From the NCBI GenBank assembly GCA_019912885.1, contig JAIOHV010000091.1:1-50141 (forward strand): a DNA stretch of 50,141 bases, given 5' to 3'. Shown one piece after another: positions 8,068 to 15,954 of the stretch. The position numbers and the translations under genes are program-made. Within the stretch, counting starts at the first letter, position 1. Every line of letters begins with the position of its first letter. The notes below the pieces were generated by a model. It searched no databases, was not told where the DNA came from, and saw nothing but the letters and a program-made list of their open reading frames with translations. This stretch comes from a bacterium. GTDB taxonomy: Bacteria; Lernaellota; Lernaellaia; JACKCT01.

Positions 8068-9300
8068 GTGCGAGACGCCGCTCGAAATGCCCTCTACCTT
8101 TATCTAAACGGTTATCCGTGGCGGAATTTCACGCCGGAAGATGCCTTGCGTCCGCCCTCCGTCGGGACGGCTGACTTCGCCGGGGGTCTTGCGGGTTTGG
8201 CGCGAGAGCACCCCGCTTTTGAACCGGCGTCCTCGTTTGTCGCCAAACGCCTGTTTCTGTCCGAACCGGAAATGCCCGCGTTTCTTACGCGCTTTTACTT
8301 GGCGTGGGACGCCGCCGCGGCGAACGAATGGTCGGCGTCCCGCGGTGATCCCGTACCGGTCGAGCCGCCGGCGCCATTTGACGACGCCGAATATCCGCAA
8401 CGCAACGCACGCGTCGCCAAGGCTATCGACGCGATTCGTTTGATTCTCCTTGCGAATGCGTCTCTGTTCGAATCGGCCGACCTTGCGTGCAGCCTTGCGA
8501 CCGGAGACGCGATCGACGGGTTTTCCGATGTCGATCTTTTCGTCACGCTCCGCCGCGAAACGGTATCCGATCCCGGAGCGCTGCGCGCCGCGCGCACGGT
8601 GCTCATGAACCTCATCCCGCACCAGCTCGCGGTCTGTCCGCTCGCGCTTCACCATACGTTCGCGATGTCCGCGCATGAGCACGATGCGTACGCGCTCACC
8701 TACCGGCCGCCACTTCTCTACGTTCACGCCCGCCGGCTTCTCGGCGAGCAGGCGCCGATCCGCGTTCGTGCGCTTGATGCGCCGGACGCGGCACGCGCTG
8801 CGTTTATCCATAACGCCCACGGCGATTTCGCAACCACCGGCGACCGACCCGATCCGATGACGGCGTTATATGGCGCGACGCCCGATGCGTGGCCGATCAA
8901 GGCAAAGTTCTGGTTCGTGCATCGCGCGCTTTCGTTTCCGCTGTTTTTTACGCAGGCGATCGGCCGCCCTTGCTACAAGCGCGAGGCGTTCGGGTTCGCA
9001 CGTCCGTTTTTCGATCCGGACGTTTTCTCGGTCATCGACGAAATCAGCGCATTTCGTTCCGCCTTCGCTGCGTACGCACCGAGCGGCGATGCGATCGATC
9101 TTGCCGGCGACGCGGCGGACCGAACGTGGTTTGCGCGCGCCAACGGCGAGATCGAAAGCGCTTATCGCGAAGCCGGGACGTTTGGCGACTTCGACCGCCG
9201 CGCCGCGTCGTGGATCGACGCCATGCGCCGTCTGGCGAACGATGCGCTTGCGATCGTCGACCATGCCGGCGTCCCCGTCGAAACCGGAGACGCGCGGTGA
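8068..9300 (+). CDS. Nucleotidyltransferase-fold-like protein of unknown function
   Basis: 410 residues from GTG at 8068. The same frame is open back to the previous stop at 8027-8029 and the extra residues (RDAAFVERFARVRDAARN) look protein-like, so a longer form from a rare start is possible. The only recognisable motif is GFSDVDLFVTL at about 152-162, the G-S-D-x-D-hh pattern of the polymerase-beta-like nucleotidyltransferase superfamily, preceded by an ACSLATGDAID segment. The third catalytic acid is not obvious. The C-terminal half is helical, with aromatic stretches (AKFWFVHRALSFPLFFTQA). The next gene carries a similar motif. The stop overlaps the following GTG, so the two proteins are probably made together. 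Role is unknown: nucleotide-sugar or phospho-alditol transfer to the glycan is a guess from context. Confidence 0.6.
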   Translation: MRDAARNALYLYLNGYPWRNFTPEDALRPPSVGTADFAGGLAGLAREHPAFEPASSFVAKRLFLSEPEMPAFLTRFYLAWDAAAANEWSASRGDPVPVEPPAPFDDAEYPQRNARVAKAIDAIRLILLANASLFESADLACSLATGDAIDGFSDVDLFVTLRRETVSDPGALRAARTVLMNLIPHQLAVCPLALHHTFAMSAHEHDAYALTYRPPLLYVHARRLLGEQAPIRVRALDAPDAARAAFIHNAHGDFATTGDRPDPMTALYGATPDAWPIKAKFWFVHRALSFPLFFTQAIGRPCYKREAFGFARPFFDPDVFSVIDEISAFRSAFAAYAPSGDAIDLAGDAADRTWFARANGEIESAYREAGTFGDFDRRAASWIDAMRRLANDALAIVDHAGVPVETGDAR

Positions 9301-11519
9301 GTGCGTTCGAACTCTTTGACCTGCCCCCGGCTCTCGATCTTGCGGCCTACGACCGCGCCCGCGTTACGATTATCGAGCGTTTGTCCGCGCACGCCGATGT
9401 GTTGGCCGTGTTCGGGTTCGGCGAGGTGCGCGCGCCGGGTGTCAGCGACCTCGATTTTCTGGTTGTGACGAACGACCAGCTGACGTACCCGCTATCCGAA
9501 GCGTTCGCGGCGGATGACGCCGACATCCGCGCCACGATCCGTCATCCTCCGTTTGTCATTCCCGTGTCCGTCTGGCCGGACTACTCCAATATCTTTTTTG
9601 TGAATGGCGCGACCTGCCTTTTTCAGCGCGCCGACATTGCGCCGCCGCACGTTCCTTCGCCCGCGTCGGCCTCGCTGATCCTCTGCGATCTCGTCACATG
9701 GTTTTACCCGGACGTATTTTTGGCGCCCTTGCTGACGCGGCGCATTCCCGTTCGTCTGGCGTTGCAATTTCTGAACGCGCTTCGTCACGCGAACGCTCTT
9801 TTTGAAATCGCGTCGGGAGCTGCCATGTGCCGCGTAACGGCGCTGACGCGCCGCGTGGATGACCTGCGCGAACGAATTCGCGCTGCGCCGGGTGACGCGG
9901 CGAGCGATTTATTCGCCGATGATCTTGCGCGCGCCCTCGACGCCGCGGCCGAGGCGACGCGCGCGATGGCGATCGAATTGGCCCGCGTGTTGCGCGATCG
10001 ATATGACGTTCGCGCCGCGGCGCCAACCGCGCCGGTCGTCGTTGAAGAGACGGGTATCGTCTATGTCGATCTACCCGGTGACGATCTCCCTCGGCGCCGC
10101 GAACGCGCGTTCACCGAAGCGATATTTCGCGAAACGGGCCGCCTGTATCGCGCGATGCCGCTCGCGCTTTCGTTTTCGATTTCTCGCGTCGCACGGGGTG
10201 GCGGGCCCGCGTCCATTGCCGCCAGGCGACGCGCGCCGGACTATCCGATCGCGGGGTCCGACACCATTGAACGCGGCGCGTCCGTTCGCACGGCCGCGAT
10301 GAACGCGCATACGCGTTTTCACCTCCGCGAAGCGGTCGGCGTGCCGATGGTCCACGACTACCATCGTTTTCGCGGAAGCGCGCTGGCGGGGGGCGGATCG
10401 CTTGCAGCTTCGCGCGCCCGCGAACTCGTCGCGTCCATGAGCGGCGCGCCGCGCCTTCTTGTGCCCGAACGGCTGGCACACAACCGAAACGCGGCGTCGA
10501 TCGACGCCGTCATCGAACCTTTGGCGGCGTCGACATCGCATGCGCCGTTGGCGCTTGTTGTCGCGGCGGACGACGACGACGCGACTCCCGGCGTCGCGTT
10601 CGAATGGTACGGCGCGAACGAAGCGTGCATCGAGCGCGCGGTCACGCGAGCGATTGACGCGAATGCGTCCGCTCCCGCGCTCGTTCACTTTTTCAACGTG
10701 CACAATCATTTTCACGAACTTGCGGCGCGGCGGGGAAGGAACGACGCCGCGTTATTCCGCGTTCCTTTCAGCGGCACCGTGCACCAGCCTGTTTCGATTC
10801 TCGAAAGCCTGCCCGGCGCGGCCGACAATCTTCGCGCGCTTGACGCAGCGGTCGTCGTTTCGCAAACGCAATTCGAATACGTGCGCGAGCGCGTGAGCGG
10901 GCCCGTCGAATGTATTCCGCTTGCCATCGATCCGCGTGCCGCGGACCGCGTGCCCGCATCCACGAAGCGCAAGCCGCCGCACGTCGTGTTTGTCGGCCAG
11001 TGGCTTCGCGATTTCGAGGCGACGCGAGCGATCATCGCGCGATTGCGTCGCGAGGGCCTGCGCGTTTCGATTGTTTTGCCGCCGTGGCGCCGCGCACCTG
11101 TCGCGGATACCGGCGCCGCGATCGTCTCGGGCGTCTCCGAGACGTACCTGTATTATCTCCTGAAATCCGCAACGTGCGCGGTCTTTCCGCTCCTTCACGC
11201 GACCGCGAACGCCGCGATCCTGGAGGCGGCGGTCGCCGGGACGCCCATTGTCGCCACGGACGTCGGCGGCGTGCGCGAATATCTGAACGACGACACCGCG
11301 CGCCTTCTCGCGTCGCCTTCGATCGACGACTACCTGGACGCCGTTTTCGAAACCGCACGCCACCCCGACAAGGCGACCGCCATGGCGCTCCGCGCGAGCG
11401 AACACGTGCGCAAAAACTTCGACGCCCGTAAGATATCCGCGATGTACGACGCGTATTTCACCCGGGTCGAGGCATCGTTCGGCGCGCCGCGATTTGGCGC
11501 GCGTGGAGCCGGTGCATGA
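9297..11519 (+). CDS. Nucleotidyltransferase-like domain fused to GT4 glycosyltransferase
   Basis: About 740 residues from the GTG overlapping the previous stop (GTGA at 9297-9300); the open frame upstream of it is only the shadow of that gene. The N-terminus has VFGFGEVRAPGVSDLDFLVV (about residues 37-56), with D51 and D53 matching the nucleotidyltransferase G-S-x-D-x-D pattern. Then come a helical region to about 250 and a poorly conserved middle. The last third is a GT4 domain: VVFVGQWLRDFEATRAII near residue 565, and the donor site NAAILEAAVAGTPIVATDVGG at about 637-657. A nucleotidyltransferase-like domain joined to a retaining glycosyltransferase is uncommon. It may activate or attach a substituent and transfer a sugar in one polypeptide, but that is inference. 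Stop overlaps the next ATG. Confidence 0.72.
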   Translation: MSAFELFDLPPALDLAAYDRARVTIIERLSAHADVLAVFGFGEVRAPGVSDLDFLVVTNDQLTYPLSEAFAADDADIRATIRHPPFVIPVSVWPDYSNIFFVNGATCLFQRADIAPPHVPSPASASLILCDLVTWFYPDVFLAPLLTRRIPVRLALQFLNALRHANALFEIASGAAMCRVTALTRRVDDLRERIRAAPGDAASDLFADDLARALDAAAEATRAMAIELARVLRDRYDVRAAAPTAPVVVEETGIVYVDLPGDDLPRRRERAFTEAIFRETGRLYRAMPLALSFSISRVARGGGPASIAARRRAPDYPIAGSDTIERGASVRTAAMNAHTRFHLREAVGVPMVHDYHRFRGSALAGGGSLAASRARELVASMSGAPRLLVPERLAHNRNAASIDAVIEPLAASTSHAPLALVVAADDDDATPGVAFEWYGANEACIERAVTRAIDANASAPALVHFFNVHNHFHELAARRGRNDAALFRVPFSGTVHQPVSILESLPGAADNLRALDAAVVVSQTQFEYVRERVSGPVECIPLAIDPRAADRVPASTKRKPPHVVFVGQWLRDFEATRAIIARLRREGLRVSIVLPPWRRAPVADTGAAIVSGVSETYLYYLLKSATCAVFPLLHATANAAILEAAVAGTPIVATDVGGVREYLNDDTARLLASPSIDDYLDAVFETARHPDKATAMALRASEHVRKNFDARKISAMYDAYFTRVEASFGAPRFGARGAGA

Positions 11520-12487
11520 ACGCGCTCGCCCGGGCCATCGCCAGTCTGCCCGCGGGTGCGTGTTATGCGCTTTTCGGCGCCGGGCGTTTCACGCGCCGCA
11601 TGCTCGACGATCTGGATCACGGCGATCTGTTCGCGGACGGCCGCATATTGACGGCCGTCCTCGACGATGCTCCGCCGCCGTCGCTCGCCGGCCTGCCGTG
11701 CGCGACCCCCGAACGCGCGCTGGCCGACCGCCCGATCGATCACATCATTCTTTCGACGGACGCGCACGAGGAGGCGTTTCTTACGCGCCTTTCCGTGCCG
11801 GCGCGGCGCGGCTTGCTCCGCGACGCCGTCCGGATCGTTCGCCTTCCGATGCCGGCGTTTGAAGAATGGAAGATCGATCATCCTCCGCCGGACGTCGCGG
11901 CGATCGCCGCGCCCGCGATCGACTTCTACCGCGCGTTGCCGCCCCATGGCGACCGCGTGCTCGAACTCTTCGGCGGCGCGTTTTCGCCGATCGCGCCGGC
12001 GCTCGCGGCGCGAGGCGCGAATGTGGTGGCCGCGGGGTTCGACGTGATCGAAACCGACCCGCGATTTTTTAGCGCGCGTCACGAACATGCGTTTGCGCAC
12101 GCCGCGGCATTTGAGATCGCGCCGGTCTTCGATCGCGTGCGCGCCGCCCGGACGCCCGGCCGCACGCTGCCGTTTTATGACGCGACGTTCGACGCCGTCC
12201 TCGTGTGGCTCGATGCGGCGGCCGCGCGTCGATACGCCCGTGAGTTGGCGCGCGTGGTTCGCCCCGGCGGGCGCGTGCTCGTCATCCATCGCATCTTCGG
12301 CGACGAAGCGGCGGAGCCGTTGTTTGGCCCGGATTGGCGCGAGCTTGACGTGCACACCCTGCCCGCGCCGGCTTTCGAGGCTTTGGCACGGCTGGACGCC
12401 TTTCGCGCGGTGCATTTCGATCCACCGCCGCCGATATCGCTTGTCACCGCGACGTCTTTTGTTCGAAACGGCGACGCGTCCGCATGA
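11516..12487 (+). CDS. Rossmann-like module fused to class I SAM-dependent methyltransferase
   Basis: 323 residues, ATG overlapping the previous stop (ATGA). Residues about 10-95 form a nucleotide-binding-like half: CYALFGAGRFTRRMLDDL, ILTAVLDDAP, HIILSTDAHEEAFL. It parallels the C-terminal module of the GT4 at 14076 (IALFGAGRHTLRLL, VAILDEDD, IVVSSDTYEATML). From about residue 145 a class I methyltransferase follows: motif I VLELFGGAFSPIAPALAARG, the LPFYDATFDAVLVW segment around motif IV, and LARVVRPGGRVLVIHR, typical of UbiE-like methyltransferases. The motif I glycine pattern (ELFGG instead of DxGxG) is degenerate. Presumably it methylates a sugar or glycan end; substrate unknown. It lies inside the overlapping operon. 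Confidence 0.72.
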   Translation: MNALARAIASLPAGACYALFGAGRFTRRMLDDLDHGDLFADGRILTAVLDDAPPPSLAGLPCATPERALADRPIDHIILSTDAHEEAFLTRLSVPARRGLLRDAVRIVRLPMPAFEEWKIDHPPPDVAAIAAPAIDFYRALPPHGDRVLELFGGAFSPIAPALAARGANVVAAGFDVIETDPRFFSARHEHAFAHAAAFEIAPVFDRVRAARTPGRTLPFYDATFDAVLVWLDAAAARRYARELARVVRPGGRVLVIHRIFGDEAAEPLFGPDWRELDVHTLPAPAFEALARLDAFRAVHFDPPPPISLVTATSFVRNGDASA

Positions 12488-14079
12488 GGGATCCAATCGC
12501 CACGGCCGGCGTCCTGTTTGAGAAGGCCGCGTCGCGCGCCGACCCGAACGGCATCGCGCGCGGGCAACGATTTCTGGTCGTACCGATGCGCGGCCAGGTA
12601 TCGTACGTGAACCTGTTTGAGAGCCTTGTCGCGACGGCCATGCGGCTGCGCGGCGCGGACGTCGCGGCGCTGGTGTGCGATGGATCGCTGCCGGCCTGCG
12701 ACAACGCCCCGGCGCACGTGGACAAGGCCGCGCTTTGCGTGACATGCGCGGGCGCGGCGAAGGATTGGTGGGCGCACGCGCGCATCGACGCGGTGAATAT
12801 CGGCGCGCTTGTCGGCGTGAAGGAGCGCGAGGTCATCCGCAGCGCCGCCGAACGCATTCCTGGCCGTGCGCTGTTTTCCGAACGCGAAGCGGGCATTCCC
12901 GTCGGCGAACTCGCGCGCATGTCCTCTTGCCGCCATCTGGCGCGAGGTACGATCGACGCGCGCCACGAGGCGACGATGCGCGCGTTTGCCGAGACCGCGC
13001 GCGTACAACTTTCGGCGACGCGCGAGATGATCCGACGTTTCGCTCCGACGCGCGCGCTGCTCTCGCACGCGATCTACGCGCTGTGGGGCGCCCCCGCCGC
13101 CGCGCTCGCCGAGGCTCGCGTGACCTTCTGGACGTGGGGCCGCGCGTATCTGCGTGACCGCGTCGTGTTGACGCACGACACGAGTCTCCAAGCGGCCCTG
13201 GCGCGCGAGCCCGTCTCGCTCTGGGCGGATTGTCCGCTTTCGGCGCGGGACGAGGCGCTTCTCGACCGCTATCTCGCGTCAAAAGACGACGGCGCGTTCG
13301 ACATGAACGAACACCGCTATCAGACACGACGCGCCGCGCGGGCCGCGCCCGATGCCGCGATCTCCGGGCGCTTGCGTGTCGGGTTATTCACGAACGTCGT
13401 GTGGGACGCGGCGATTCACAGTTCCTCGTCCGCTTTTGACGACATGACCGCGTGGGTGATGCATACGATCGAGCGCCTGAAAGACCGCAAGGACGTTGAA
13501 CTGATCGTGCGCGTCCACCCGGCCGAGACGCGACACCCGGCGCATCGGACGGCCGAGCCGATCCTCGAACAGGTGCGCGAACGATTCGCCTCTTTGCCGC
13601 CGCACATCCGGTTGGTCGGGCCGGACTCGCCTATTTCGACGTATGACCTTGCGCCCACGCTCGATGCCGCGCTTGTGTACACGACGACGCTCGGGCACGA
13701 GCTTGCCGCGCGCGGGATGCCGGTGATCACCGCGGGCGACGCGCGTTACGCAAACAAGGGATTCACGTTCGACGCACGCTCCACGAAAGAATACGACGAT
13801 CTGCTTTCGCGGCTTGCGGACATCGCGCGACCGGCGCCGGAGCGCCGCGAGCGCGCGCGCCGATACGCGTATCATTACAACTTCCGCCGCGCCGTGCCGT
13901 TTCGCGCCATCGACACGCGCGACGGCGCAAGGCTTGCCATCGACGATATCGACGATCTCATGCCCGGCGGCCGGCCGGAAATCGACCTGATTTGCGAGCG
14001 CATCGTCGCCGGCGAGGACATCCTCTGGGACGGGCCAAATGAGTTGCCGGACGCGGACGACGGGACGGACGCGGCATGA
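12484..14079 (+). CDS. Capsule polysaccharide biosynthesis-like protein
   Basis: 531 residues, ATG overlapping the previous stop. The C-terminal half resembles the capsule synthesis (KpsC/KpsS-like, GT-B fold) family: VGLFTNVVWDAA near residue 299, then MTAWVMHTIERL, VELIVRVHPAETRHP (about 340), the SPISTYDLAPTLDAALVYTT stretch, and HELAARGMPVITAGDARY, where the acceptor/donor cleft would be. The N-terminal half (PMRGQVSYVNLFESLVA, then LVCDGSLPACD with CVTCAG) is typical of the unannotated front part of these proteins, which often contain conserved cysteines. In characterised systems such enzymes add Kdo linkers or extend capsule; the substrate here is not readable. Operon neighbours are all glycan genes. 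Confidence 0.7.
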   Translation: MRDPIATAGVLFEKAASRADPNGIARGQRFLVVPMRGQVSYVNLFESLVATAMRLRGADVAALVCDGSLPACDNAPAHVDKAALCVTCAGAAKDWWAHARIDAVNIGALVGVKEREVIRSAAERIPGRALFSEREAGIPVGELARMSSCRHLARGTIDARHEATMRAFAETARVQLSATREMIRRFAPTRALLSHAIYALWGAPAAALAEARVTFWTWGRAYLRDRVVLTHDTSLQAALAREPVSLWADCPLSARDEALLDRYLASKDDGAFDMNEHRYQTRRAARAAPDAAISGRLRVGLFTNVVWDAAIHSSSSAFDDMTAWVMHTIERLKDRKDVELIVRVHPAETRHPAHRTAEPILEQVRERFASLPPHIRLVGPDSPISTYDLAPTLDAALVYTTTLGHELAARGMPVITAGDARYANKGFTFDARSTKEYDDLLSRLADIARPAPERRERARRYAYHYNFRRAVPFRAIDTRDGARLAIDDIDDLMPGGRPEIDLICERIVAGEDILWDGPNELPDADDGTDAA

Positions 14080-15707
14080 AGATTCTTTTTGCCATCACGG
14101 GCTATCTGCCCGAAGTGTTCGGCGGCGCGGAGGTGTACACGCATCACCTGGCGCGGGCACTCACCCGGCGCGGGCACGACGTGACGGTGGCGACGCTTGA
14201 TCTGGCGCAGAAGCGCGGGCGACTTGTCGAGGACCGGTATGACGGCGTGCGCGTCTTGCGCCTGGCCTTCACATTCGACTATCGCCCGCCGGCTCACTAC
14301 ACGATGCAGTATTTCGGCGACCTGGAGGATGAGGCGCGCGATCTGCTTGGACGCGAAAGACCGGACGTGGTGCACGTGACGAATGCGTGGTTCATGTCCG
14401 CGTTCGCGTTCGCCGCGATGTCAATGGGGATCCCCGTCATCGCGACGCACGTCGATTTCATCTGGGCGTGCCGCGAAAGCCATCTGCTGTTACCCGACGG
14501 GGCGGTCTGCGGCGGTTTGCCGGACGCCGATTGCCGCGCGTGCAACCCGGATATTCCCGACGAAATCTGGATGCGCGTTCGCGACATGCGGCGGGAGATC
14601 CACGCGATCCTCGCGCAAGGCTTCGCGTTTCATCACGCGCCGTGCGCGCTGATGGCGAGGCAGATCGAACATGTCGGCGCCAATCCGGCGTCGATCGGCG
14701 TATGGCCGTACGGCGTGCCCGCGCAGTTGGCAAACGATCAGCCGCAGAAATTGACAAGCGATGTGTTACGAGTTGCGTTCATCGGCCGATGGAATCGCAT
14801 CAAGGGTCTGCACGTCTTGCTCGACGCGATGGAACGGCTCGCGGATCGGCCGATCCGCCTGACGCTCTATGGCGAGCGCGAGGTATGGAGCCGCGATACG
14901 TATGCCGACCGGCAGGCGAGGCGCGCCGAGGCGTTGCCGAACGTGACGCTTGCCGGACGGTTTTTTCCGGAGCGGCTATCGGAGGTTCATCGCGAAATCG
15001 ATGCGATTATCGTTTGCTCCGTGTGGCCGGAAAATGCGCCGGTGACGATTCTGGAGTCGTTCGCGCTCGGCACGCCGGTGGTGTGCGCCGACGGCGCGGG
15101 GATGACCGGGATCGTGCGCGACGGCGAAAACGGCCTGCTGTTCCGAACCGGCGACGCCGACGATCTCGCGGACGCGATCGCGCGTCTTGCCGGCGACACC
15201 GCACTTCGCGAGCACCTTGCGAGCGGCGCGGCGATATTGCGCACGAGCGATGACGACGCCTTGACGTTCGAGCACGTGTACGAAAACGCGCGGCCCGCGG
15301 ATGCGGCGATTCTCGAGCGCGCGGCGCGCGCGTCGGCGACCCTTCGTTTTGCCGAGGACATGCACACGAGCGGCGACTTCGCGCGTCGGATCCGGCGGCG
15401 TCTGGTCCGCCTTGCCGCGGGGGGCGCGCGGCGCATCGCGCTTTTTGGCGCGGGCCGGCACACCCTTCGATTGCTGGGGAGCGTCGACATTTCCGGCGTG
15501 CGCATCGTGGCGATCCTCGACGAGGACGACGCCGTTTGCGGCACGAGCGTGCTCGGGATTCCCGTCGTGGCGCTCGCGCAGGCGAACGCGCTTGACATTG
15601 ACACGATCGTCGTCAGTTCCGACACGTACGAGGCGACGATGCTGCCGCGAGCGCGAGCGGCGGCGCGGGAGGGGATACGGGTTACGGGATTTTATTCGGA
15701 AGGTTGA
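14076..15707 (+). CDS. GT4-family glycosyltransferase with C-terminal Rossmann-like module
   Basis: 543 residues, ATG overlapping the previous stop. The GT-B enzyme opens with ILFAITGYLPEVFGGAEVYT, typical of GT4. The donor half begins near residue 230 with RVAFIGRWNRIKGLHVLLDA, and the nucleotide-sugar site is VTILESFALGTPVVCADGAG near residue 323, followed by IVRDGENGLLFRTGD. After the glycosyltransferase (about residue 440 on) comes an extra module: RRIALFGAGRHTLRLLG, RIVAILDEDD, TIVVSSDTYEATMLPRA. It is similar to modules in the genes at 1776 and 11516. This is the last gene of the first glycan operon. Sugar donor and acceptor are unknown. Confidence 0.88.
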   Translation: MKILFAITGYLPEVFGGAEVYTHHLARALTRRGHDVTVATLDLAQKRGRLVEDRYDGVRVLRLAFTFDYRPPAHYTMQYFGDLEDEARDLLGRERPDVVHVTNAWFMSAFAFAAMSMGIPVIATHVDFIWACRESHLLLPDGAVCGGLPDADCRACNPDIPDEIWMRVRDMRREIHAILAQGFAFHHAPCALMARQIEHVGANPASIGVWPYGVPAQLANDQPQKLTSDVLRVAFIGRWNRIKGLHVLLDAMERLADRPIRLTLYGEREVWSRDTYADRQARRAEALPNVTLAGRFFPERLSEVHREIDAIIVCSVWPENAPVTILESFALGTPVVCADGAGMTGIVRDGENGLLFRTGDADDLADAIARLAGDTALREHLASGAAILRTSDDDALTFEHVYENARPADAAILERAARASATLRFAEDMHTSGDFARRIRRRLVRLAAGGARRIALFGAGRHTLRLLGSVDISGVRIVAILDEDDAVCGTSVLGIPVVALAQANALDIDTIVVSSDTYEATMLPRARAAAREGIRVTGFYSEG

Positions 15708-15954
15708 AGGGCTGGAAGGCAATCGACCGACGCTCGCGTGCGGGACAACGCGTTTGCCGGGGCGTGGCCAGATCCTTCGCTTCGCTCAGGATGACGACAG
15801 CCGCGGGATGACGACAGCGGCGGGATGACAACAGCGGCGGGATGACGACAGCGGCGGGATGACGACAGCGGCGGGTCTGCGCCCCCGGGAATTTTCCGTT
15901 GCTCGCGATGAAATCGGGAAATGAATAGAATGCGTCGATGAATTGGGAGGCGCG
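15708..15954. other. Intergenic region with repeat fragments and leader of the GMC gene
   Basis: No gene is seen. It begins with GGAAGG words as near 42965, then GATCCTTCGCTTCGCTCAGGAT (family also at 3037, 36605 and 41742), then the 17-bp tandem array listed separately. Close to the next gene an ATG at 15938 opens only a six-codon frame, MNWEAR, that closes at the TGA overlapping the TTG start region of the GMC gene (15955). This may be a chance frame. Confidence 0.6.
15790..15874. repeat. 17-bp tandem repeat, five copies
   Basis: Five contiguous copies of GATGACGACAGCGGCGG (first copy CCGCGG at the end, third copy ACAACAG). They run directly on from a CTTCGCTTCGCTCAGG element, so the array looks like local amplification of the tail of that dispersed repeat. 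There are no spacers between the units. Confidence 0.9.

Noticed and set aside
8889-9296. Longer N-terminus for the nucleotidyltransferase-GT4 gene
   Set aside because: That part is an Arg-rich shadow of the preceding gene; the GTG overlapping the previous stop starts the recognisable domain.
12175-13191. 338-codon minus-strand frame
   Set aside because: Antisense to the methyltransferase and capsule-like genes, which form an unbroken overlapping operon.
15790-15874. CRISPR or iteron array
   Set aside because: Units are 17 bp and contiguous without spacers; no replication initiator gene or origin features next to it.
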